64,000 nucleotides of DNA. Source: Burkholderia lata (GTDB lineage Bacteria; Pseudomonadota; Gammaproteobacteria; Burkholderiales; Burkholderiaceae). Shown here piece by piece: positions 54,074 to 63,669 of the stretch. How positions within the stretch are numbered: the first letter of the stretch is position 1; each line of letters starts with the position of its first letter. The notes below the pieces were generated by a model, which did not search any database, was not told the DNA's origin, and worked only from the letters and a program-made list of their open reading frames with translations. The stretch is from assembly GCF_902499335.1 (NCBI RefSeq), contig NZ_CABVQK010000006.1, positions 372,001 to 436,000 of the forward strand, given 5' to 3'. Position numbers and translations under genes: made by a program.

Positions 54074-56374
54074 TTACCCGATCCGCCACCAGCGCGGCAG
54101 CAGATCGCGCACCTCCCGCCGCCGGTAACGGTCGTCGATCAGGTGCACGACACCTTCGTCGTGCTCGGTGCGGATCACGCGCCCGGCCGCCTGCACGACC
54201 TTCTGCAAGCCCGGGTACAGGTACATGTAGTCGTAGCCGTTGCCGAAGCGCGCGTCCATCGCGCGCCGCATCTGCTCGTTGACGTCGTTGACTTGCGGCA
54301 GCCCGAGCGTCGCGATGAACGCGCCGATCAGCCGCTCGCCGACCAGGTCCACGCCTTCCGAGAACGCCCCGCCCAGCACCGCGAAACCGACGCCGCGCCC
54401 GCCCGCGTCGAAGCGCGCGAGAAACGCGTCGCGCTCGCTTTCGGCCATGCCGGGCGCCTGCGCCCAGACGGGCACATCCGGATGCCGTGTCTGCATCAGC
54501 GCGACCACGCGCCCCAGGTAGTCGAAGCTGCTCAGGAAGCCGAGATAGTTGCCTGGCCGCGTCGCGTATTGCGCGGCGATCAGGTCGACGATCGGTTCGA
54601 GCGAACGGTCGCGGTCGCGCCAGCGCGTCGACACGTGGCTCGCGACGCGCACCGTCAGTTGCTCGGCCCGGAACGGCCCGTCGACGTCGAGCCAACCGGT
54701 GTCGCCAGGCAACCCGAGGGTGTCGCGGTAGAAGTGAAACGGGCTCAGCGTGCCCGAGAACAGCACGGTCGCGCACGCGGCTTCGTAGCGCGGCGCGAGA
54801 AAGCCGGCCGGAATCACGTTGCGCACGCAGAGCGTCGACTGGACGCGGCGCCGGCGGCCGGCCGACCCAACGCCGTCGAGCGCCGGCTGGCGCGGCATCG
54901 GTTCGCCATGCAGCGTCGCGTCGAAGATCGACGCGCTGTCGAAGGCGTCGGCAAGCACGCCGAACTGGATCGCCTCGAAATGAAAGCGCAGCAGCGCGTC
55001 GCCGTTCGCGCGCGGCGCGTCAGCCAGATGTTCGCCGATCGCAGCGACGAGATTTTGTACCGCCGACACGATCGGGCCCGGTATCTCGGGATACGCGGCA
55101 TAGCGCTCGGCCTGCGCGCGATTGACCGTGCCCCATGCGCGGGCGAGCCGGTCGAAAGCCTTGCGCAGCGCCGCGGGCGCGGCCTCGCGCGCAGCCGCGA
55201 ACGCGAACGGATCGAGCGACGCGCTGTACATCTTGCGCGCGCGATCGAGCAGGTTGTGCGCTTCGTCGACGAGCACGCCGACGCGCCACTGGTTCTGCTG
55301 CGCGAGCGTGTGCAGCATCGCGCTGCCGTCGTAGTAGTAGTTGTAGTCGCCGATCAGCATGTCGGACCAGCGCACGAGCTCTTGCGACAGGTAGTACGGG
55401 CACACGTCGTGCGCGAGCGCGGCCGTGCGCACCGTGTCTCGATCGAGCAGCCCTGTCTCGATCGCCGCATCGCGTGCGGCCGGCAGCCGGTCGTAGAAAC
55501 CTTTCGCGAGCGGGCACGATTCGCCGTGGCATGCGCTGTCCGGATGCTCGCACGCCTTGTCGCGCGCGACGAGTTCCAGCACGCGCAGCGGCAGCGCGGG
55601 TGTGCCGGCACCGAGCGTCGTCGCCGCTTCGAGCGCGAGCGCGCGGCCGGGCGTTTTCGCGGTCAGGAAGAACACATGGTCGAGTTCGCCCTCGCCGCAG
55701 GCTTTCAGCAGCGGAAACACGGTGCCGAGCGTCTTGCCGATGCCGGTCGGCGCTTGCGCCATCAGGCAACGCTCGTCGCGTGCCGCGCGATAGACGGCCA
55801 CCGCCAGTTCGCGCTGGCCGCTACGGAACTGCCCGTGCGGAAACGCCAGCGCGCGCAGTGCCGCATCGCGCGCCGCGCGATGGGCCGTCTCGCGCTCGGC
55901 CCAGCCGACGAAGCACGCGCACTGCTCGGCGAAGAACGTCGCGAGCTCGGCCGCTGCCAGCGTTTGCGTCAGCACCGTCTCGCGCTCCGACACGATGTCG
56001 AAATAGACGAGGGCGACGTCGATGTCCTGGAGGCCGCGCGCATCGCACATCAGGTGCGCGTAGACCTTCGCCTGCGCCCAGTGCAGTGCGCGATGGTTGG
56101 CCGGCATCGCATCGAGGCTGCCGCGATAGGTCTTGATCTCCTCGAGGCGGTTCGCGACCGGATCGTAGCCGTCCGCGCGGCCGCGCACGGTGAGCATGCC
56201 CCACGTGCCCGTCAGCGCGATCTCGGTTTCGTAGCGTGCGCCGCGATTCGACGTGACCGCACCATGGCCGGCGATGCCTTCGAGCGCGGTGGGCGCGGGC
56301 GTGAAGCGCAGGTCGAGATCGCCGCGCCGCGCGGTGAACTCGCACATCGCCCGCACCGCGACGACGTAGCTCAT
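54074..56374 (-). CDS. XPD/DinG-type iron-sulfur DNA helicase with N-terminal nuclease-like domain
   Basis: A 766-residue superfamily 2 helicase. Walker A is APTGIGKT (208-215), the DEAH box lies at 370-373, and four cysteines (275, 282, 287, 325) sit as in the XPD/DinG 4Fe-4S domain. The N-terminal region looks like a PD-(D/E)XK nuclease: Asp68 and Glu79-Ile-Lys81 form a D...ExK signature. The C-terminal domain ends with QVNDVNEQMRRAMDARF and VVQAAGRVIR. It unwinds DNA 5' to 3' in this family. Its start overlaps the nuclease gene stop as ATGA, so both are made together under one SOS-type promoter. Confidence 0.93.
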   Translation of the reverse strand: MSYVVAVRAMCEFTARRGDLDLRFTPAPTALEGIAGHGAVTSNRGARYETEIALTGTWGMLTVRGRADGYDPVANRLEEIKTYRGSLDAMPANHRALHWAQAKVYAHLMCDARGLQDIDVALVYFDIVSERETVLTQTLAAAELATFFAEQCACFVGWAERETAHRAARDAALRALAFPHGQFRSGQRELAVAVYRAARDERCLMAQAPTGIGKTLGTVFPLLKACGEGELDHVFFLTAKTPGRALALEAATTLGAGTPALPLRVLELVARDKACEHPDSACHGESCPLAKGFYDRLPAARDAAIETGLLDRDTVRTAALAHDVCPYYLSQELVRWSDMLIGDYNYYYDGSAMLHTLAQQNQWRVGVLVDEAHNLLDRARKMYSASLDPFAFAAAREAAPAALRKAFDRLARAWGTVNRAQAERYAAYPEIPGPIVSAVQNLVAAIGEHLADAPRANGDALLRFHFEAIQFGVLADAFDSASIFDATLHGEPMPRQPALDGVGSAGRRRRVQSTLCVRNVIPAGFLAPRYEAACATVLFSGTLSPFHFYRDTLGLPGDTGWLDVDGPFRAEQLTVRVASHVSTRWRDRDRSLEPIVDLIAAQYATRPGNYLGFLSSFDYLGRVVALMQTRHPDVPVWAQAPGMAESERDAFLARFDAGGRGVGFAVLGGAFSEGVDLVGERLIGAFIATLGLPQVNDVNEQMRRAMDARFGNGYDYMYLYPGLQKVVQAAGRVIRTEHDEGVVHLIDDRYRRREVRDLLPRWWRIG

Positions 56375-58065
56375 GCGGACAGTCCCGCCGCTTCGGCGTG
56401 TGCGATGCCCTCGCCGGCCCACTCGACGTCGATCACGCGCACCGGAATGCCGTGCGCGACGCAGTACGCGAGCCAGCGTGTCTGGTTGTCCTGCAGGCGG
56501 TCGCCGGGGCCTTTCACCTCGATGAGTTCGTAGCGGCGCTCGCCGGGCCAGAAGCGGACGAGATCGGGCAGCCCCGACCGGTTGCGGCGGATATCCGCGA
56601 GCAGGCGCGTGAACCACAGCCGCAAGTGCTCGGGCGGCAGGCACGCGAGCGCCTCGTCGAGCAGTTCGTCACTCAGTACGCCCCAGAACACGAACGGCGA
56701 TTGCAGCCCCGCCTTCGTCGCGAAATGCCGGCGGATCGTGTCGCGATACGCACCCGAATCGAGTTGCGCGAAGCACGCGGCGAACGCGTCCGCACGGCGC
56801 GCGACGAAATCGGGCGCGTGCAGATCGGCCGGGCCGCGCTGGAACGGGTGGAAGAACGCACCGGGCACTGCGGCAAACACGGGCTCCCAGCACAGCAGCC
56901 CGAACAGCGAATTGATCAGCGTGTTTTCGACGTAATGGACTGGTGAAGCCGGTTGCGCGAGATGGTCGCGCACCGCGAATTCGACACTGACGAATGCATC
57001 GGGGCGCGCGATCACGAGCGTTTCGCGCGGCACGTCCGCCGCTGCGGCCGCACGTTCGACGCGCTGACCGAGCCGGCGCTGCAGGCGCGGCAGCATGCGC
57101 TCGACACGCTGGCGCTCCTCGTCGCTCTCGAAGCCGCCGCGCGCATCGAGCGCCAGCACGAGCGCATCGTCGTCGCGCCCGCAGCGTTCGAGCACGCGGA
57201 TGCGCCGGTGGCGGCTGCCGGGCCATGCGCTGCGCGCATACGCGTCGAGCGCGGCGGCCCAGTCGGCGCGGCGCTCGCAGGTCTGCCCGAGCGCGAACAG
57301 CAGCTTCGCACGACGCGTCGCGAGCCATGGCTGCGCGCAGCCGACCGCGTCGATCGCGCGCATCAGGTCGTCGAACGGCAGATCGTCGGGCCATGCGTCG
57401 AGCGCATCGCGGCACATCTGCAGCGCGAGATAGGCATCAACGTCGCCGCGCTGCTGGAACGCGCGCGACGATGGTGCGATCGGCACGCTTTCGTACTGGA
57501 ACACGCCGAGATCGGCGAGCACGAACTCGCTCCAGTCTTGATGGAGATTGCCGAAAAACATCAGGCGCAGCCGGTCGCACAGCGCGCCGACCGTCACGCG
57601 CAGCACGCAGTCGCCGGCCTGCGCGCACCACGCGTCGAGCGGTTGCGCGACGTCGTGCGCGGGACGCAGCCGTTCGAGCCATTCGGGCTTGCGCTCGCCC
57701 GTATGCGCGGCGAGTGCCGGAAACATGCGCAGCAGATCGGCCTTGGTCGACAGTGCGAACAGTTCGTCGAGCGTCAGCGCGGGCGCCGGATCGACCCAGC
57801 CGAGTTCGACGAGCGGCGCGGCCGCGTCGAGCGCGCAGCCGATTTCGTCGTACACGAGCTTGCTGGCGCGGAAGTCGGACCCGTTGCGCATCAGCATCCG
57901 CACGAGCAGCGCGCGCGACGCCTGCGGCAGCGTGGCGAACTGCCGGACGAACGCGTGCTCGTGCGCGTCGAACAGGTCGTCGTAACGCGCGCCGAGCCAG
58001 GCTAGCGCGCGTTCGAAATTGGTCAGGTAGTAAAACGCCGGGGGCGTCGGCGAAGCAGGCGTCAC
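56371..58065 (-). CDS. FAN1-type structure-specific nuclease (VRR-NUC domain)
   Basis: The 564-residue protein resembles bacterial FAN1, a 5'-flap and interstrand-crosslink-processing nuclease. The C-terminal VRR-NUC domain shows Asp501 (SGLPDLVRF), Glu516-Val-Lys518 (LIEVKGPGD) and Gln528 (DNQTRW), a complete active site. The N-terminal part has a SAP-like and TPR-like helical array, including LLVRMLMRNGSDFRASKLVY. The start is GTG at 58065, the only in-frame start after a stop 9 nt upstream. A perfect LexA-type box lies 13 nt upstream, and the helicase gene follows with ATGA overlap. Confidence 0.92.
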   Translation of the reverse strand: MTPASPTPPAFYYLTNFERALAWLGARYDDLFDAHEHAFVRQFATLPQASRALLVRMLMRNGSDFRASKLVYDEIGCALDAAAPLVELGWVDPAPALTLDELFALSTKADLLRMFPALAAHTGERKPEWLERLRPAHDVAQPLDAWCAQAGDCVLRVTVGALCDRLRLMFFGNLHQDWSEFVLADLGVFQYESVPIAPSSRAFQQRGDVDAYLALQMCRDALDAWPDDLPFDDLMRAIDAVGCAQPWLATRRAKLLFALGQTCERRADWAAALDAYARSAWPGSRHRRIRVLERCGRDDDALVLALDARGGFESDEERQRVERMLPRLQRRLGQRVERAAAAADVPRETLVIARPDAFVSVEFAVRDHLAQPASPVHYVENTLINSLFGLLCWEPVFAAVPGAFFHPFQRGPADLHAPDFVARRADAFAACFAQLDSGAYRDTIRRHFATKAGLQSPFVFWGVLSDELLDEALACLPPEHLRLWFTRLLADIRRNRSGLPDLVRFWPGERRYELIEVKGPGDRLQDNQTRWLAYCVAHGIPVRVIDVEWAGEGIAHAEAAGLSA

Positions 58066-58077
58066 GGTGATCGATCA

Positions 58078-58093
58078 CTGTACATTTGTACAG
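58078..58093 (-). promoter_or_regulatory. LexA (SOS) box before the FAN1-helicase operon
   Basis: CTGTACATTTGTACAG is a perfect CTGT-N8-ACAG palindrome. It lies 13-28 nt before the start codon, and a -10-like TATGAT is at 58100-58105 just upstream, so LexA would cover the transcription start. It matches the beta-proteobacterial LexA consensus. Confidence 0.85.
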
Positions 58094-58161
58094 GTCGAAA
58101 TCATATCAAATGTGGCGGCGGATGCCGCACGCCCCATCGGTCATCGGCTGTCCGGCGGCGG

Positions 58162-59040
58162 TCAGAACTGGTAATTCACCGACATGTCGAATACGCCGTT
58201 GGTCGACTGCTGCGTGATCGGGCTGCGCGCGGCGCGGCCGACGAGCTGCTCGATCGCACCGTCGATCGTGACGAACCAGTGCTTGTTCAAGAACCAGGCC
58301 ATCGTTACGCCCGCGCCGAACGACTTGAGCCCGGCCCCCGACGAATACGCCGGCAGCCCCGAGCGCGCGGCGGCGCCCTGGCTCACGCCGAACCAGCTGT
58401 TCATGTAGCGCGAATCGGCGAACGACACGGTCGGCCCCGCGAACCAGAAGAAATGCTCGTTGCTGCCCGGCAGCGGCATGTACGCGGAGAAATCGCCGAC
58501 CCAGCCGTTCGAGCCGCCGAGGCTGCGCCGGATGTCCGCGCGCAGGACGAGCGGAAACTCCTTCGAGATCACGTAATCGGCCGCCAGTTTCATCACCGGG
58601 GCCGCGTTGATGTTGTCGAGGCCGTTCAGGTGCTGGATATCGTCGGCCGAGCGGCGCCCGAGGTCGTAACCGACGGACAGGCTCACGCGCCAGTTCGGCC
58701 CGCGCAGCACGTTCGCGCCGAGCCCTTCGCCCGTCGACAGGAAGAACAGGTCGCGATAGCGGATATCGATAGTCGGGCCGCCCATCACGCGATAGCGATC
58801 GGAGCCCGCATAGCGCGGCTGCAGCGTCATCGCGGCGCCCATGCTGATATCCCAGGTGGAGACGTTCGGCTCGTACAGTTTTTCGAGCGGCACACCCGCC
58901 GAGTATTGCCACTCGCCGAGCGGCGAAGGCGTCTGGGCCGCTGCGTCGCGGGCGCCGGCCGTGGCGAGCGCAGCGCAGGCCGACACACCGGAAACGAACC
59001 GGCGTGCGCCGGGTGACAGCAAAGGGCGAGCAGCAGTCAT
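58162..59040 (-). CDS. Outer-membrane beta-barrel protein of the MipA/OmpV family
   Basis: A 292-residue outer-membrane protein. The signal peptide ends near residue 36 (ARDAAAQ), and the mature protein shows the MipA/OmpV pattern: GAAMTLQPRYAGSDRYRVMG, PTIDIRYRDLFFLSTGEGLG, LSVGYDLGRRSADDIQHLNG and the terminal VNYQF with C-terminal Phe, used by the BAM machinery. MipA is a scaffold for murein enzymes in E. coli, while OmpV-type proteins have other roles; the function here is uncertain. The ATG at 59040 has GGGGA upstream. It stands alone. Confidence 0.88.
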   Translation of the reverse strand: MTAARPLLSPGARRFVSGVSACAALATAGARDAAAQTPSPLGEWQYSAGVPLEKLYEPNVSTWDISMGAAMTLQPRYAGSDRYRVMGGPTIDIRYRDLFFLSTGEGLGANVLRGPNWRVSLSVGYDLGRRSADDIQHLNGLDNINAAPVMKLAADYVISKEFPLVLRADIRRSLGGSNGWVGDFSAYMPLPGSNEHFFWFAGPTVSFADSRYMNSWFGVSQGAAARSGLPAYSSGAGLKSFGAGVTMAWFLNKHWFVTIDGAIEQLVGRAARSPITQQSTNGVFDMSVNYQF

Positions 59041-59246
59041 AAAGGCAGTCCCCGTCGGTTGCGCGAAACGAACCCGAAGGAAAGCGCATTGCGCTTCTTC
59101 GGCTGCAGCGGCTGGCAGCCTGCGGCGCGAACGTAGCATGCGCTGAATTAACGGACATCCTACGCGACGCGTGCTCGGACGCAAAGCGCCCGCTGCGCGC
59201 GGGCACTTTGCCGTACGCCGGCATCGACCGGTGAAGCGTGGTGGAA

Positions 59247-59558
59247 TCAGAATCGCTCGACGTGATAGTCGCCGGCCAGTGCGGCCGGGCTGCGCGTCGA
59301 CATCATCCGCGAGAAGCCGTCGGCGAGCCGTCCGAGCGCGAGCTGCTTCTGGCTCGCGTCCCAGTGCGTATAGGTGTCGTACGCGGCATCGTCGAACGAC
59401 ACGGTGACGGCAACCGGGCGGCCGCTCGCGCGAAAGCCGATCTGCAGCACGCCGCCCGGCAATTCCTCGATGTGATAGCGCAACGAGCGCGATTCGAAAT
59501 AGCGGCCCAGCACCTGAGCGATCGCGCGCTTGTCGGGCGATTGCACGTGAATGTCCAT
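59247..59558 (-). CDS. Small conserved protein of unknown function
   Basis: A 103-residue soluble protein I do not recognise. It begins MDIHVQSPDKRAIAQVLGRY and contains LPGGVLQIGFRASGRPVAVT, predicted alpha/beta. AGGAGG precedes the ATG at 59558 by 6 nt, so translation should be strong. It is the last gene of a leftward run of tiny genes from 60180; 14 nt separate it from the previous one. Such clusters in Burkholderia sit with general-stress proteins. Confidence 0.75.
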   Translation of the reverse strand: MDIHVQSPDKRAIAQVLGRYFESRSLRYHIEELPGGVLQIGFRASGRPVAVTVSFDDAAYDTYTHWDASQKQLALGRLADGFSRMMSTRSPAALAGDYHVERF

Positions 59559-59572
59559 GAAGGTCCTCCTTT

Positions 59573-59770
59573 TCAGTGTTCGCGCGGACGGTTGTGTGCA
59601 CCGCTTCCTGCCGGCATCCGGATCGGCTGCGGGTGCGACGGCGGGTCGCCGTGCGGCAGCCCGTCGGGTACGGGCGGATCGACGGGACCGTCGTGCCCGG
59701 GTGGCGTCGGATCCGGGTCGACGTCGGGTGTCGTCGGCTCGGGGCGGTGCAGCGTGAATGGCGTCTTCAT
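59573..59770 (-). CDS. Proline-rich 65-residue protein
   Basis: A tiny protein starting MKTPFTLHRPEPTTPDVDPD with Pro at more than a quarter of positions and many Asp, Gly and His residues, so it is disordered. AGGAG lies 5 nt before the ATG. No family is recognised. It is between two other small genes on the same strand. Coding status rests on the good ribosome site, spacing and the DPxP-type periodicity. Confidence 0.6.
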   Translation of the reverse strand: MKTPFTLHRPEPTTPDVDPDPTPPGHDGPVDPPVPDGLPHGDPPSHPQPIRMPAGSGAHNRPREH

Positions 59771-59882
59771 GTGTCTCCTGCGCGACGGCGCGCGCATCTC
59801 GATGGCGCTGCAACCGTGCGCAAGCGGCGTGCCCGCCGCCGGGCCGCCGTGTTGTCGACTCTGGTCGGACGCTGCCGTGTGC

Positions 59883-60570
<688 letters not shown>

Positions 60571-60636
60571 CGGCGGCAACCGGCTCGCGCAGCGCGGCGG
60601 CGCAGCGGCGCGCCGGAGCAATCCGGAGTTGATCTG

Positions 60637-60756
60637 ATGAAACGCCTTGAACGCAGATGGCATGAAATCAGCGGCGCCGCCGGCGTCGCCGCGCTGGCTG
60701 CAATCGAAAGCGCGGTGGTGCTCGCGATCGTCGCGATGACGGGCATCGGCCACTGA
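60637..60756 (+). CDS. Putative 39-residue single-span membrane protein
   Basis: An ORF beginning MKRLERRWHEISGAAG and ending with a hydrophobic helix IESAVVLAIVAMTGIGH. A basic N-terminus and one membrane span are typical of bacterial microproteins. GGAG lies 8 nt before the ATG. The family is unknown and such a short frame could be chance, but the polarity pattern and ribosome site favour a gene. Confidence 0.5.
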   Translation: MKRLERRWHEISGAAGVAALAAIESAVVLAIVAMTGIGH

Positions 60757-60842
60757 CGTCCTGCCCCGCCCGTTCGCCGCTGCCGCCATGGAAGATGTAC
60801 AAGCGGGCTGGCAAATTTCTCCGTCACGTGAGCCCCGCTCAC

Positions 60843-61454
60843 TCAGTGCGCGGCCGCCACCGTCTGCGCGAGTTGCCGGGCGGCGGCCAGATGCGCGTTC
60901 AGCATCGGCAACGCGTTGGCCGCGAACGCGCGAAGCTGCGGATCGCGGCCGTTCCGCGCCTCGGCTTCGTAAAGCCGGATCGCCGCTTCGTGCGCGCGCG
61001 GGCCGGCCACCTCGACATAGGCCGTGTCGAACGCATGGCCTTCTTTGGTTCGCAACGCGGTCACGGCCGGATCGACGAGCATCCGCGACTGGACCGGTAC
61101 GCCCTTCGCCGCGCCGAGCTGGCGCAATTCGCCGGCGATCCGTCCGTGATCGTCGACCATCCGGCGCGCGAACACCGTCACATTCGGGTTCGACGAGCGG
61201 TCGAGCGCGAGCTGACTGGCCTGCCGCTCCACCTTGCTGATCATGCCGGCCTTGTCGACGAACTCGACATCGATACCGGTCGGCCGCTGCGTCATGCCGG
61301 CCTCGTCGGCGGTCGTGCCGGGGCGGATGACGCCCGGCGCGACCTGCGCTGACGAAGCGGGTGCCGCCTGTGAATGCGGGAGCGCGGCGGCGAATGCGCC
61401 GACGGTCGCGGCGAGCACGATTGCCGCCGGCCGGCGGGTTCGGTTCGTTTTCAT
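60843..61454 (-). CDS. DUF4142 exported protein
   Basis: A 203-residue protein with a Sec signal peptide (cleavage near residue 30, SQAAPA) and a DUF4142 ferritin-like four-helix domain: EFVDKAGMISKVERQASQLA, NVTVFARRMVDDHGRIAGEL and LRAFAANALPMLNAHLAAAR. Family members are periplasmic or outer-membrane proteins linked to stress and envelope conditions; their biochemical role is not established. It converges with the small genes at 60322-60756 and sits 223 nt before the hybrid kinase gene in the same direction. Confidence 0.88.
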   Translation of the reverse strand: MKTNRTRRPAAIVLAATVGAFAAALPHSQAAPASSAQVAPGVIRPGTTADEAGMTQRPTGIDVEFVDKAGMISKVERQASQLALDRSSNPNVTVFARRMVDDHGRIAGELRQLGAAKGVPVQSRMLVDPAVTALRTKEGHAFDTAYVEVAGPRAHEAAIRLYEAEARNGRDPQLRAFAANALPMLNAHLAAARQLAQTVAAAH

Positions 61455-61677
61455 CCGGACCTCCGTGTGTCGCGACGGAACGGGCCGGTGCCTGCCCGTG
61501 CATCACGCTACTTGCGGCGGATCTGCAGCCTGTAGTGCACGCCGCGGATCGCGGTCGACACGACCGACGGCATGCGCATCAGGCAAGCGTGCCTGCCGCT
61601 CGTGCTGTTGTGCATTCCATCGCATCCGTCGCGTCTCCTTGCCTCGTGGATGACCGGGCGAGCAGCCGCGCCGGCGC

Positions 61678-63669
61678 CTACCGGCCGCGTGGTTTCCGAT
61701 CGTGCGCAGCGTCCGGCGCGACGTCGGCGATCACGCTCGCCAGCGTCGGCATGTCCACCGGCTTGCGTAGATACGCGTCGAAGCCCGCGGCCATCACACG
61801 GTGCCGGTCGGCGTTGCCGGCGTGTGCCGTGACTGCGACGACGGGCAGATGCGCACTGCCGCCCGGCAAATGGCGGATGCGATCGAGCAGCCAGAAGCCG
61901 TCGCCGTCCGGCATCGCGAGATCCGACAGCACGACGCTCGGCGCCTGCCGTTCCAGCACGTCGAGCGCGTCGTGCCCCGATTGCGCGGTCGACACCTGCG
62001 CGCCCATCGTTTTGAGTGCCGCGGCGAGGCTCGCGCGCGATGTCACGTCGTCGTCGACGACGAGCACGCGCTGGCCGTCGAGCGCCACCGTGTCGGCCGC
62101 GCCCGCCGCGTGCAGCAGGCTCTCGGCTGGATCGTCGACGTCCCAGCCAGCCGGCAGCGTGACCGTGACGGTCATCCCGCGTCCGGTGCCGGCGCTCGTC
62201 GCGACGACATCGCCGCCATGCAGTTGCGCGATGTTTCGCACGATCGACAGGCCGAGCCCAAGGCCGCGCTTCGGCGACGTGAATGCGCGTTCGGGCCGGC
62301 TGAACGTCTCGAACAGGTGCGGCAGGTATTCCGGCGCAATGCCCTGCCCGGTATCGGCGACCGACAGCCGCACGCGCTCGCCCGCACGGGCCAGCGACAC
62401 GACGATGCGGCCGCCCGGTGGCGTGAACTTGATCGCATTCGACAACAGGTTCGACAGGACCTGGCGCACGCGCTCGCGGTCCGCAGGAATCACGCAGGTC
62501 GGCATCTCGTACGCGGTCGACAGTTCGAGCCCGTGCGCCTGCGCCGTCGCTTCGAGTTCACGCGTGGCATCGCGCACGACCCGCACGAGATCGACCGGCA
62601 CCCGTTCGAGACGCAACCGGCCCGTCGCAAGCGCCGATGCGTCGAGCAGGTCGGCGACCATGTGCGACAGCGACCGCGCGCTGCGATCGATCGCGTCGAC
62701 CGCCTGTTGGGCGAGCCCCTGACCGTCCGCGTTGCGCAGCACCTCGACCCAGCCGTAGATCACGTTCAGCGGCGTGCGCAGTTCGTGCGACACCGTGGCC
62801 AGCAGCTCGTCCTTCAGCCGGTTCGACGTGTCCGCCTGGGCACGTGCGTCGCGCGCGCCGCGCAGCGAGCGCATGTTGCGCCGCTCGCCGCGGCGCCGTT
62901 CGTGCGCGTCGCGCAGCGTCATCGACAGGCCTGTGCAGTTGCCCTGCGCATCGACGATCGGCGACGCGGCGAAGGTCGCACGAAAACGGCTGCCATCGCG
63001 CCGCACGCACAGCACGTCGAGCGGACCGACGGGCGCGCGCAGCTCCGCGAACGACGCCGGCAACGGATGCCGCCGCAACCAGCGCGGCGCGATCATCGCG
63101 GCGACGTCGCAGCCGGCGGCCTGCGCCGCGTCGATGCCGAAGATCCGTCGCGCGGCCGGGTTCCAGCTCGTGATCCGGCGTGCGGTGTCGACACCGACGA
63201 TCGCATCGGGCGAAGCGTCGACCACACGGCGCAGCAGGACGTCGTCTCGGTCAGGCAGATGTGGGTCAGGTGCCGGCTCGCGATGCGCCGGGCGAACGGC
63301 ATCATCGCCGTCGTCATCGGTTTCGCGCAGACGATCGTTCGCGAGCAGCGGCTTCACGGCCATCACGATCACGCACTCGACGAAGCCGATCGCGACGAAT
63401 GCGCCGGCCTGCGCGAGCAGCGTGGCCAGCGGCGCATCGCGCCACCAGAGCGCACCGATGACGGCCACGCTCAAGGCGGCAGCAACGAGACCGCCGCCGA
63501 ACGACGTCAGCCATGCGGCAGCCGCAACGCCTGCATAGAAAGGCAGCGGCGCAAATGGCGCGTGCTCGCCGACGATGCGAACCGCCCACGCCTGCAGCGC
63601 GGACGCCAGCCCGACGGCCAGCACGATCCATGCACCCTGCCGTAACAGCTCACGGGTCAGGGTCCTCAT
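61678..63669 (-). CDS. Hybrid sensor histidine kinase with C-terminal receiver domain
   Basis: A 663-residue membrane kinase. The N-terminus has about four spans to residue 105, then a PAS domain (about 145-265, VVDASPDAIVGVDTARRITS), HisKA with the phospho-His in VSHELRTPLN, HATPase with NLLSNAIKFTPPGG and GLGLGLSIVRNIAQLHGG, and a receiver domain at about 540-655 (VLVVDDDVTSRASL, VVLSDLAMPDGDGFW, DAYLRKPVDM). It lacks an Hpt domain and no partner response regulator is adjacent. AAGG precedes the ATG at 63669. The signal is unknown. Confidence 0.92.
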   Translation of the reverse strand: MRTLTRELLRQGAWIVLAVGLASALQAWAVRIVGEHAPFAPLPFYAGVAAAAWLTSFGGGLVAAALSVAVIGALWWRDAPLATLLAQAGAFVAIGFVECVIVMAVKPLLANDRLRETDDDGDDAVRPAHREPAPDPHLPDRDDVLLRRVVDASPDAIVGVDTARRITSWNPAARRIFGIDAAQAAGCDVAAMIAPRWLRRHPLPASFAELRAPVGPLDVLCVRRDGSRFRATFAASPIVDAQGNCTGLSMTLRDAHERRRGERRNMRSLRGARDARAQADTSNRLKDELLATVSHELRTPLNVIYGWVEVLRNADGQGLAQQAVDAIDRSARSLSHMVADLLDASALATGRLRLERVPVDLVRVVRDATRELEATAQAHGLELSTAYEMPTCVIPADRERVRQVLSNLLSNAIKFTPPGGRIVVSLARAGERVRLSVADTGQGIAPEYLPHLFETFSRPERAFTSPKRGLGLGLSIVRNIAQLHGGDVVATSAGTGRGMTVTVTLPAGWDVDDPAESLLHAAGAADTVALDGQRVLVVDDDVTSRASLAAALKTMGAQVSTAQSGHDALDVLERQAPSVVLSDLAMPDGDGFWLLDRIRHLPGGSAHLPVVAVTAHAGNADRHRVMAAGFDAYLRKPVDMPTLASVIADVAPDAAHDRKPRGR

